DNA of 11,849 nucleotides, taken from the NCBI GenBank assembly GCA_023426865.1, contig JAEZBT010000233.1:1-11849 (forward strand), in the 5' to 3' direction. This DNA comes from Actinomycetes bacterium. GTDB lineage: Bacteria; Actinomycetota; Actinomycetes; Actinomycetales; Cellulomonadaceae. Below, in pieces: positions 1-6,431 of this stretch; positions within the stretch are counted from its first letter, which is position 1; each line of letters begins with the position of its first letter. The position numbers and the translations under genes were made by a program. Under the pieces are notes generated by a model. It had not been told where the DNA came from and made no database searches. It saw only the letters and a program-made list of their open reading frames with translations.

Positions 1-125
1 TGACCAAGTTGCGGCGAGCCGGGCCCAAAAGCAGACGATCCCCTTTCCATTTAAAGCCGCCGGTCAGTCATCGATCCCATTTCAGCCGATAAGTCGAAGC
101 CTAGCGAAGGAGCCGAAGATCCATG
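1..125. other. Left-edge DNA with no recognisable gene
   Basis: This stretch lies downstream of the MFS remnant's stop codon and runs to the window edge. I see no coding frame, RNA gene or clear hairpin that I can recognise. One plus-strand frame stays open from the edge to about 234, but beyond 126 it is antisense to the transporter remnant and resembles no family I know. It could be the end of a neighbouring element lying outside the window. Confidence 0.4.
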
Positions 126-1426
126 TCATGGCTCCGAATGAGCGCGTTGGCTGTTCACGTGATGTCCGCGCAGCAAAGCGAACACCGCGCAAGCCGTTAT
201 GGCAGCCAGCCCAGCCAGCACAGACAGCACACTGATGAACGAAGCTGCGTAACTTGTGACAGGAGGTTCTCCAGCCCTGGCACAAGCGATGCAGCCCTGT
301 GAAGCTCGCCTGGCGCGGCTCTGCTGGATGCCTCCAAAACCGCTTGCTGCGGGATGGCCGTAGTCTCCGGGGTCATGCGGTGGTGAATCAAGGTGGCGAG
401 CAAGGCGCTGACGATCGCGATGGCAACGCCATCGGCAGACACGCGCACGGTGTTGAAGATGCCCGTCGCCATGCCGACCCGTTCCGGCGAGACCACGCTG
501 ACCGCCATGGCATCCATGAGCCCCACGGGACGCCTATACCAATGCCGATGAGCAGCAGAGGCAGATGCAGCTCCTGCCCTCCACCGAGAGAAAAGGCATG
601 CGCCAGCCACACCAGTCCGCCTGCCACCAATAGCAGTCCAGCAGCGGACAAGCCTCCTGGCGTGAACCAGCGCGTCAGCAGTGCGGCCATGAACGGCACC
701 ACCAGCAGGGGCGCTGCCAACCACGCCATCATCTGGCCTGCCTGCAATGCGCCATAGCCGTCGATGCCGATGAAACGTCCTGGCAGTACGACGATCAGCA
801 CGATGAACAGGAAGGCTGGCGATGCCGCCAATGCCTGCACACCGACAAATCCAGGATTGCGGAAGAGCCGCAACTCCAGCATGGGCCGGGCGACCCGTTG
901 CTCGGTCAAGACGAAGCCGGCGAACACGATCGCCGATGCCAGCAGCGCGGCGATAACTCCCGTGTTGTGCCATCCGTTCTCCGGCACGAGCAGCATGCCG
1001 TAGCTGAAAAGCCCCAGGGCCAGTGTGAAGCTGATCGCGCCAGGCCAGTCCATCGCACAGACGACAGTTTCGCGGGCGCGTCGGGTGCTGACCGCGACCA
1101 ATCCCATGCCCACTACGCCCACGACGCCGGTGGCGTGAAACACGCCTTGCCAACTGCTGGCTTCGACCATCCATCCCGATACCAGTGGCCCGAAGGACAG
1201 GCCCAGCCCAAAGGTCGTGCCCAGCAGACTGAAAGCGCGGGCGCGCGCCGGTCCCTCGAACAGTGGCGCCAGCGAGGACATGGCCGCCGCGAACGCCGCT
1301 GCGCCGCCAAGCCCTTGCAACACGCGCAGGAAGTCGATCCACAGCACAGAAGGCGCAAACGGGATGGCGAAGGTGAACACACAAAACCACACCAGCCCGA
1401 TCAGCCAGATGCACCGGTGCCCATTT
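126..1426 (-). pseudogene. Degenerate DHA2-family MFS drug transporter (truncated and frameshifted)
   Basis: This is the remnant of a 14-helix major facilitator exporter of the EmrB/QacA (DHA2) type, a proton-driven drug or solute efflux pump of the inner membrane. It begins abruptly at GHRCIWLIGL, the end of motif A in the loop after helix 2, so helices 1-2 and the start codon (roughly 70 residues) are missing. The motif C-like stretch GLSFGPLVSG follows, then about seven more hydrophobic segments. Near 521-530 the frame shifts: GIGIGVP continues in another frame as GLMDAMAVSVVSPERVGMATG. A second shift near 255-262 restores the last helix (SFISVLSVLAGLAAITAC) and an ordinary C-terminus ending in HSEP and TGA at 126-128. 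Each shift can be explained by one missing base. The original partner is the LysR gene facing it. Sequencing error could account for the shifts but not for the lost N-terminus. Confidence 0.85.
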
Positions 1427-2290
1427 GGCATCTTCGTGCGCGTGGCCGAGCGCCTTGGCTTCTCGTCCGTTGCGCGCGAATTGGGGGTATCGCCCTCAGC
1501 GGTGGGCAAAGCCGTGGCGCGACTGGAAGAGCGTCTGGGCGTTCGCCTGTTCCATCGCAGCACACGCACCCTTGCGCTGACAGCCGAGGGCGAGAAATTC
1601 CTCGAACGCTGCCGGCGGATATTGAGCGAGGTGGAAGCGGCCGAGCTGGAAATGTCGCAAGCCAGCCAGACGCCGCACGGCAAGTTGCGCGTCAGCCTGC
1701 CCCGGCATAGCGGCCTGTTCGAGCGAGTCATCGCGCAGTTTATGCAGCGCTATCCCGCAGTGGAGCTCGATCTGGACTTCTCCGACCGCTTGGTGGATGT
1801 CATCGGCGACGGCTTCGATGCCGCGGTACGTACGGGCGCGCTGGCCGACTCGGGACTTCAGCACCGGTGTCTGGGAACATTTCGGCGTGTGCTGGTTGGC
1901 TCCCCGGAATACTTCGAGACGCGCGGTCGGCCGCAAGGACCTGCCGACCTGCGAACCCATTCTTGCCTGTACTACCGATTTCCCAGTACGGGGCGGCTCG
2001 AGCAATGGCCGTTGCCGCCTACTGCGCTCGAGGGAATGCCCGGTCCTCCGCGCACGCTGGTCTGCAACAGCGTGGAGATGCGCATCTATCTGGCTTTGCA
2101 CGGCCAAGGGATTGCTTGCCTGCCGGACTTCATCGTGGCCGATCACCTGCGCACTGGACGGCTGCAAACAATATTGGACGACTGCACCGGCGAAAGTCGC
2201 AAGATACGGGCGGTCTGGCCGGCCAGCCGGGAGATGTCTCCCAAGCTGCGGGCTTTTATCGACTGTCTGAGCGCGGGAGTTTCTCGCTGA
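1409..2290 (+). CDS. LysR-family transcriptional regulator with an altered N-terminus
   Basis: The 293-residue product has an N-terminal winged helix-turn-helix (FSSVARELGVSPSAVGKAVA at about residues 17-36, then RLEERLGVRLFHRSTR) and a LysR substrate-binding domain from about residue 90 (GKLRVSLP) to near the end. It resembles the LysR group that controls divergent efflux or oxidoreductase genes. Clear homology starts at IFVRVAERLGF, residue 8. The preceding MHRCPFG is read from sequence that is antisense to the MFS remnant and does not look like a native LysR start. The ATG at 1409 is the nearest in-frame start and gives a near-normal length, but I see no good ribosome site before it. An ATG at 1364 and an open frame back to 1217 are alternatives. 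The family normally autoregulates and controls its divergent neighbour; here both that neighbour and the promoter between them are damaged. The body is intact, and expression is doubtful. Confidence 0.75.
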   Translation: MHRCPFGIFVRVAERLGFSSVARELGVSPSAVGKAVARLEERLGVRLFHRSTRTLALTAEGEKFLERCRRILSEVEAAELEMSQASQTPHGKLRVSLPRHSGLFERVIAQFMQRYPAVELDLDFSDRLVDVIGDGFDAAVRTGALADSGLQHRCLGTFRRVLVGSPEYFETRGRPQGPADLRTHSCLYYRFPSTGRLEQWPLPPTALEGMPGPPRTLVCNSVEMRIYLALHGQGIACLPDFIVADHLRTGRLQTILDDCTGESRKIRAVWPASREMSPKLRAFIDCLSAGVSR

Positions 2291-2293
2291 AAA

Positions 2294-2319
2294 GGTTTCG
2301 TCGAGCGTCGAGCGAGACC
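2294..2319. terminator. Weak hairpin between convergent LysR genes
   Basis: Four bases after the upstream LysR stop, GGTTTCG can pair with CGAGACC (one G-U pair) around a 12-base loop that itself holds two TCGAG copies. It lies in the 138-base gap between two convergent genes, where a terminator would be expected. No T-run follows on either strand, so an intrinsic terminator is only a possibility. I see nothing else in the gap up to 2428. Confidence 0.2.
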
Positions 2320-2428
2320 CTGGCTTGCAGCAGCGGCGATTTTCGACGGGCGCCGCCGCCAACGATCGTCAGCTCGGCCGCGGCCACAACCACGACAGCC
2401 GGTCCGGTGAAAACAGTAACCGCGCGGA

Positions 2429-3328
2429 TCAAACGCCACCGTGGTCCCGCCCCACTTCCTCCTTCAACCATTCGATGAAGTCTTGCACCGTCTGCCGTTT
2501 CAACGCATCGGGCAATGCCACCGCATAATATGCGAACTCGGTCGGCCATGGCCGATCCAGCGCGAGAGCCAGACGGCCGGAGGAGATTTCCTCGGCCGCA
2601 TAGACATCCCGCACCAGTGCAAGGCCCTGGCCGGCAATCGCCGCCCGAACAAGCAGATAATCGTCCTCGAAGGCCGGGCCGCGTTCCGCGCGGGGGTCAT
2701 ACGCCACGCCGACAGCCTTGAACCATAGATGCCAATCGGCCCGATCGGAATCTTGAAGCAGCGGCCAGTCGAGGCAGTCCGCCGGCTTCGATATCGGTGG
2801 CCCGGCCTCAAGCAGTTTCGGACTTGCAACTGGCAAAAAGACCGGAGCCATCAGATGTTCCGATACAAGGCCGGGGTAATTGCCGAGCCCGTGCCGGATG
2901 GCGACATCCACACGGTCGCGGTCCAGATCGACAAGATTCGAGGTGGCCTCGACGCGAACCTCAATGTCCGGTCGCCTGCTGGCGAATCTGCCGAGCCGAG
3001 GCACTAGCCATGAGGCCGCGAAGGACGGGACCGTGCTGATGGTCAAGGTCGGCCTCGCGTTAATCGCCTCCAGCGTCTCAAGGCTCTTGGCGATCCGGTC
3101 GAACGCGACAAGCAGACCCGGATGAACCTTTGCCCCCGCTTCCGTCAGGCGAACGCCGTAGCGCGTGCGCGTAAACAGGGGGATGCCGAGGCGATCTTCC
3201 AATTGTCTGATCTGCTGGCTGACCGCCCCGGAAGTGACACCCATCGCCTCGGCAGCTTTCTTGATGCTGCGATGCCGCCCCGTCTCGGCGAAGGCACGCA
3301 GCGCAAGCAGGGGGAGAACGGGGTTCAT
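2429..3328 (-). CDS. GcvA-like LysR-family transcriptional regulator
   Basis: The 299-residue cytoplasmic regulator opens with MNPVLPLLALRAFAETGRH, the usual beginning of GcvA-type LysR proteins. The DNA-binding domain follows (SIKKAAEAMGVTSGAVSQQI at about residues 21-40, then QLEDRLGIPLFTRT). The effector domain runs from about residue 90 (PTLTISTVPSFAASWLVPRL) with typical motifs such as DVAIRHGLG and AAIAGQGLALV. I chose the ATG at 3326-3328 because the protein then begins as family members do; a GTG four codons upstream is an alternative, and AGGTG stands about ten bases before the ATG. It is transcribed away from the glutathione transferase/flavin oxidoreductase pair, and the 190-base gap contains inverted repeats, so it very likely controls that pair and itself. 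GcvA proper regulates glycine cleavage, but many GcvA-like proteins control unrelated neighbours, as probably here. Confidence 0.9.
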   Translation of the reverse strand: MNPVLPLLALRAFAETGRHRSIKKAAEAMGVTSGAVSQQIRQLEDRLGIPLFTRTRYGVRLTEAGAKVHPGLLVAFDRIAKSLETLEAINARPTLTISTVPSFAASWLVPRLGRFASRRPDIEVRVEATSNLVDLDRDRVDVAIRHGLGNYPGLVSEHLMAPVFLPVASPKLLEAGPPISKPADCLDWPLLQDSDRADWHLWFKAVGVAYDPRAERGPAFEDDYLLVRAAIAGQGLALVRDVYAAEEISSGRLALALDRPWPTEFAYYAVALPDALKRQTVQDFIEWLKEEVGRDHGGV

Positions 3329-3349
3329 AATGTAGTGCACCTAAATTCT

Positions 3350-3375
3350 AGAAACAGATCATATCGTTTCTGATC
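3350..3375. promoter_or_regulatory. Overlapping inverted repeats, candidate LysR operator
   Basis: AGAAAC at 3350-3355 is repeated inverted as GTTTCT at 3366-3371 with ten bases between. Interleaved with it, GATCA at 3357-3361 faces TGATC at 3371-3375. Both lie in the AT-rich part of the divergent region, 22-47 bases upstream of the GcvA-like regulator start and about 80 bases or more before the first small frame on the other strand. That position suits an operator bound by the adjacent LysR protein. Assignment is by position and symmetry only; the LysR consensus is loose. Confidence 0.4.
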
Positions 3376-3428
3376 CACATCAATGGCAGATAAAACTTCT
3401 CTGGAGGCATCCAGGATAATTTAGCGTG

Positions 3429-3448
3429 CCTCGCGCCTGAAAGCGAGG
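3429..3448 (+). promoter_or_regulatory. Hairpin covering the ribosome site of a small upstream frame
   Basis: CCTCGC at 3429-3434 can pair perfectly with GCGAGG at 3443-3448 around the eight-base loop GCCTGAAA. The 3' arm contains the GAGG Shine-Dalgarno core (3445-3448) for the ATG at 3456. If the RNA starts upstream of 3429, this fold would mask the ribosome site, offering translational control of the small frame and, by coupling, of the transferase. The stem is only six bases, so it is a candidate and not a known motif. Confidence 0.35.
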
Positions 3449-3455
3449 TGCATCA

Positions 3456-3524
3456 ATGACCACCCTTCGCGAAAAACCCGACGTGTCCGGCACATTGGCG
3501 CTGGCGGAAGGACAGACACAGTGA
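3456..3524 (+). CDS. 22-residue small open frame overlapping the transferase start
   Basis: The frame encodes MTTLREKPDVSGTLALAEGQ plus two residues and ends in a TGA that overlaps the GTG start of the glutathione transferase (GTGA, 4 bases shared). A strong ribosome site, GCGAGGTG, ends six bases before its ATG. The arrangement is typical of translationally coupled genes, so this could be a coupling leader peptide. It might also be the remnant of a longer gene, or simply fortuitous. It has no membrane segment and no attenuator-like run of a single amino acid. I recognise no homologue. The transferase also has its own ribosome site (GGAAGGA, eight bases before GTG), inside this frame's 3' end. 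Confidence 0.4.
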   Translation: MTTLREKPDVSGTLALAEGQTQ

Positions 3525-4144
3525 TCGACCTCTACACGGATTCTTCTCCCAACGGCTTCAAGGCGACGATTGCCCTTGAGGAACTGGCGCTACCCTATCG
3601 CCTGCATCATGTGCGCATTGACGAGGGCGACCACCGCCAGCCAGCTTTTCTCGCCCTCAATCCGCATGGTCGCATCCCGGTCATCATGGACGACGACACG
3701 GGCATCACCCTGTTCGAGTCCGCCGCCATCCTGCTTTATCTCGCCGACAAGACGGGAAAGCTTCTGCCGCAAGAGACCAAGGCGCGGTGGGAAGCGATCA
3801 AGTGGCTCCAGTTCCACACGTCGAGCATGGGGCCGATCCTCGGGCAGCGCGTCCATTTCGAGGTGTTCGCCAAGGACAAAATCCCGTCCGCGATCGAACG
3901 TTATCGAAATCTGACCGAAGATGCCTTCGCCGTGCTGAATGGGCAATTGGCGGGCAATCCCTGGCTGGCGGGCGAGGATTACTCCATCGCCGACATCGCC
4001 ACCTTCGGCTGGACCCATATCGCGGTGATCTGCGGGTTCACGTTCAGCCATCATCGACATCTCATCCGCTGGCACGAGCAGGTCGCGCAACGCCCCGCCG
4101 TGCAGCGCGGCCTATCGCTCCCGGCCCCCGCAACCGGCCCGTGA
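3521..4144 (+). CDS. Glutathione S-transferase family protein, YfcG/Nu-class-like
   Basis: The 207-residue cytoplasmic protein has the two-domain GST fold. The thioredoxin-like domain (about residues 1-83) opens MIDLYTDSSPNGFK, closely like YfcG of E. coli (recalled as MIDLYFAPTPNGHK). Asn11, which contacts glutathione in that class, is kept, and Thr9 is Ser here. The cis-proline loop GRIPVI and the glutathione-binding FESAAILLYLADKTG follow. The helical domain contains the N-capping segment PWLAGEDYSIADIATFGW. YfcG-type enzymes are disulfide-bond reductases with weak classical transferase activity, so a thiol/disulfide or glutathione-conjugate role is likely; the substrate is unknown. The GTG at 3521 is supported by the alignment to YfcG and by GGAAGGA upstream. 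The gene is followed after 29 bases by a flavin-dependent oxidoreductase, presumably in the same operon under the divergent LysR protein. Confidence 0.9.
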   Translation: MIDLYTDSSPNGFKATIALEELALPYRLHHVRIDEGDHRQPAFLALNPHGRIPVIMDDDTGITLFESAAILLYLADKTGKLLPQETKARWEAIKWLQFHTSSMGPILGQRVHFEVFAKDKIPSAIERYRNLTEDAFAVLNGQLAGNPWLAGEDYSIADIATFGWTHIAVICGFTFSHHRHLIRWHEQVAQRPAVQRGLSLPAPATGP

Positions 4145-4173
4145 ACACAACTCGCATAAGGAATCCATCGTTC

Positions 4174-5223
4174 ATGACTATCGTCACCGATTCCGCGCCG
4201 CCCGTTCAGATTTCGGCGGGAGCATCATCCGACGCCTTTGCCGGGCATCCCGGCTATCGCCGGATGTTCCGGCCCGATCAACTCACGGTCGGCATCTTCC
4301 TTCCGCTGCGCTTTTATCAGGGCGACATGACGGCGCTGGAAGGACAAGCCGATCTTGTCGGCGACATCGACAGACGCGGATTCGCCGCCGTCTGGCTGCG
4401 TGATGTTCCGCTGTTTGATCCCGGTTTTGGTGATGCCGGGCAGGTCTTCGATCCCTTTACCTATCTTGCTTATCTGGCCGCCAAAACGGAGCGCGTTGCG
4501 CTTGCGACCGGGAGCGCGATCTTCTCGCTGCGCCACCCCATCGACCTTGCCAAGATGGCGACGACCATCGACCATCTTTCGGGCGGTCGCCTCGTGCTCG
4601 GCATCGCATCGGGCGACCGGCCCGTAGAGTTTCCGGCCTACGGCATCGACATGGACACGCGGGGCGAACGTTTCGCGGAAGCCGTTTCGTGGTTTCGCCA
4701 GCTCATCGCGGAGGGCCGGCCGGCCATCAACGGGACACTCGGGACGATGAACGGCGTCGATTTCCTTCCCAAAGCCGCGACAGGGCGCATTCCGCTTATC
4801 GTCACTGGGTCGAGCCGCCAAACCCCGGAATGGGTGGCTGAACATGCCGATGGTTGGCTGACCTATCCGCAGCCGACCCATAAACCGGAAGGGCCAAAGC
4901 GTCTCGGTCAGAATATCCGTGCCTGGCGCGAGAGGATTGAGGATGGCGGATTCCGGCCGCATATGACGAATGAATGGCTCGATCTGGTCGCCGATCCGAA
5001 TTTCCCCCGCACACCTTTGCAGGGCGGTTTCGTGCTCAGGACCGGCCGGAACGGATTAATCGACCTCTTGGGCGAATGGCGAGACGCGGGCGTGAACCAT
5101 GCGGCTCTTGGCATCCAGTTCTCGGAGCGCCCCGCCGCCGAAATCATACAGGAATTGGCCGAGGAGGTTCTGCCGCTGTTTCCCTCTCACGAAGGGCCTG
5201 CGCCCTTACGTGCGAGATGGTGA
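4174..5223 (+). CDS. LLM-class flavin-dependent oxidoreductase, TIGR03571 (BA3436) type
   Basis: The 349-residue protein belongs to the bacterial luciferase-like TIM-barrel family, whose members use reduced FMN or F420 to oxygenate or reduce small substrates. Features that match the BA3436-type subfamily as I remember it are the early GYRRMFRPDQLTVGIFLPL, then GFAAVWLRDVPLFDPGFGD, FDPFTYLAYLAAKT, LATGSAIFSLRHPIDLAK, the glycine-rich LSGGRLVLGIASGDRPVEFP (about residues 130-150) and PLIVTGSSRQTPEW. Members of this subfamily have no firmly assigned substrate that I know of. The ATG at 4174 has AAGGA about 12 bases upstream; an open frame continues further 5' but is antisense-like noise within the transferase. 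Placed 29 bases after the transferase, it may work with it on an oxidised or sulfur-containing compound, which is inference. No separate flavin reductase is visible. Confidence 0.9.
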   Translation: MTIVTDSAPPVQISAGASSDAFAGHPGYRRMFRPDQLTVGIFLPLRFYQGDMTALEGQADLVGDIDRRGFAAVWLRDVPLFDPGFGDAGQVFDPFTYLAYLAAKTERVALATGSAIFSLRHPIDLAKMATTIDHLSGGRLVLGIASGDRPVEFPAYGIDMDTRGERFAEAVSWFRQLIAEGRPAINGTLGTMNGVDFLPKAATGRIPLIVTGSSRQTPEWVAEHADGWLTYPQPTHKPEGPKRLGQNIRAWRERIEDGGFRPHMTNEWLDLVADPNFPRTPLQGGFVLRTGRNGLIDLLGEWRDAGVNHAALGIQFSERPAAEIIQELAEEVLPLFPSHEGPAPLRARW

Positions 5224-5250
5224 GCCTGACAACCGAAGAAGGGACATGCG

Positions 5251-5319
5251 ATGACCGCTCACGCTATAGCGTGGCGTCGCCTCTATTGGGCCTCTGTCGA
5301 CGTCTACAACGTGCGTTGA
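5251..5319 (+). CDS. 22-residue open frame after the flavin oxidoreductase, possible gene stump
   Basis: The frame starts 28 bases after the oxidoreductase stop and encodes MTAHAIAWRRLYWASVDVYN plus two residues. Its ribosome site is strong (GAAGAAGGGA, ending seven bases before the ATG), as expected for a third operon gene. It stops after 22 codons, and the sequence beyond it to 5501 shows no reading frame of note. It could be the surviving start of a gene cut off when the region to the right was joined, or a chance frame. It contains the 14-base perfect palindrome CACGCTATAGCGTG (5260-5273). I recognise no homologue. Confidence 0.3.
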   Translation: MTAHAIAWRRLYWASVDVYNVR

Positions 5320-5428
5320 TTGGGCGGCAAAAGATGCCGCTTGTAGCTCACGAGCGAAAGGGATCGCGTGTGCGTGTCTATCGCAGCGAGCCAAGGCAAG
5401 CAGTGAGCAATGTCATTGAAACTGATAT

Positions 5429-5460
5429 CCCGACGTCGATAAATCTTGACCGACGTCGGG
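5429..5460. terminator. Perfect 10-bp inverted repeat, possible bidirectional terminator
   Basis: CCCGACGTCG (5429-5438) is repeated inverted as CGACGTCGGG (5451-5460) with a 12-base loop. It sits in the 278-base gap between the end of the plus-strand oxidoreductase operon and the end of the minus-strand catabolic operon, where a two-way terminator is expected. No clear T-run follows on either side (GCAATTTA on the plus strand), so termination is not certain. Each arm contains the palindrome CGACGTCG, so the pair could instead be two protein-binding sites. The rest of the gap shows only the small frame at 5251 and nothing else I can identify. Confidence 0.45.
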
Positions 5461-5501
5461 GCAATTTATGTGCAGGCAGCACTATCCGTGCGCTGAACTT
5501 T

Positions 5502-6395
5502 TCAACTCTCTGCTTCAGCTGACTTGATAACGGGGATTATTCCCTGCAGCCTCTTCTGGTCGGCCTCGCTCAGCGAACCCGAGATGAGGGGGAGCCTGAC
5601 ATCGCCGTCGTGAATACCCGCCAGCCGCATGAGATATTTGATCCCGACGGGAATAGTCACGGAGTAGGCGGCATCTGCAATTGCCGAGATGCTGCGCGTC
5701 AGGTTCCGTGCGAGCGGGAGGTCGTTGTCCCCGATCGCCTTGTGAAGCCTTACAACCGTTTTCGGGATGAGGTTGCACAGCGATCCGAAGCTGCCCGTTG
5801 CGCCAAGGACGTATGAGGGCAGGATCACCGGCTCATGCGCCTGTATGACACGGAAGCCCGCCGGTGATCGGGAAACAAGATCCCCGATTACGTTCATGTC
5901 TTCCGTCGTTTCCTTGATACCGATGAAATTCGAAGACGCCTCTGCCAGGCGGATCACTGTGTCGGGCGTCATGGCTGTGCCGCCGCGTTTGGCGGAATTG
6001 AACAGCAGCACGGGCAGCGCGGAATTCTGCGCCACGTAGGACAGATAAGAGAATATGGAGTTCTGGTCAGCGCCGTAGAAATAGGGCGGGATGACCATGA
6101 TCGCCTGCGCGCCTGCCTTCGCCGACCGCTCGGCGGAGGCAAGGATGTCTTTCGGCTGCGTATACATCGCAGACGACAGGACGGGCTTTCCCGCAGCCCC
6201 ATCGATGACCGCCTTCAGGCCGTCATCGCGCTCTGCCTCCGTCAGGGACAGGAACTCACCGGTACCACCGGCAAAACATATGGAGTCGAAGCCCGCCGTA
6301 GCAGCCCTGTCGCTCATTGCGGACATCGCCGCCGTGTCAAGATCGCCATTCGACGTGAACGGCGTAACGAGGGACGCGATCGCACCCTGGATCAT
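5502..6395 (-). CDS. DapA/N-acetylneuraminate lyase-family aldolase or dehydratase
   Basis: This 297-residue protein belongs to the class I Schiff-base lyase family that includes dihydrodipicolinate synthase, N-acetylneuraminate lyase, 2-keto-3-deoxy-acid aldolases and 5-dehydro-4-deoxyglucarate dehydratase. It begins MIQGAIASLVTPFTSNGDLD. The 2-oxo-acid carboxylate loop reads FAGGTGEFLSLTEAER; biosynthetic DapA has GTTGE here, so the first Thr is replaced by Gly, as in catabolic branches. The catalytic tyrosine lies in IPPYFYGADQ, and the Schiff-base lysine in FIGIKETTED (about residue 160). Most members cleave or form a 2-oxo acid from pyruvate and an aldehyde, or dehydrate a sugar acid; which applies here cannot be read. 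It is the last gene of the transport operon, 36 bases after the dehydrogenase, with GAGGA before the ATG. A housekeeping dapA role is unlikely given this context. Confidence 0.88.
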   Translation of the reverse strand: MIQGAIASLVTPFTSNGDLDTAAMSAMSDRAATAGFDSICFAGGTGEFLSLTEAERDDGLKAVIDGAAGKPVLSSAMYTQPKDILASAERSAKAGAQAIMVIPPYFYGADQNSIFSYLSYVAQNSALPVLLFNSAKRGGTAMTPDTVIRLAEASSNFIGIKETTEDMNVIGDLVSRSPAGFRVIQAHEPVILPSYVLGATGSFGSLCNLIPKTVVRLHKAIGDNDLPLARNLTRSISAIADAAYSVTIPVGIKYLMRLAGIHDGDVRLPLISGSLSEADQKRLQGIIPVIKSAEAES

Positions 6396-6431
6396 TTTAA
6401 GTCCTCAGATGTAGGTGGAGTCCGATGCGGA

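Noticed and set aside
898..1710. Plus-strand open frame of 270 codons crossing the MFS/LysR junction.
   Set aside because: The translation is rich in Arg, Gln and His with no domain. The region is explained by the MFS remnant on one strand and the LysR gene in another frame.
1496..2362. Minus-strand open frame of 288 codons antisense to the first LysR gene.
   Set aside because: It is an antisense shadow of a well-conserved LysR protein, with no recognisable motifs.
2256..2549. Minus-strand frame of 97 codons covering the gap between the two convergent LysR genes, with a short hydrophobic stretch (VFTGPAVVVVAAAEL).
   Set aside because: Much of it overlaps the ends of both LysR genes, no ribosome site stands out, and I recognise no family. 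Composition alone can explain it.
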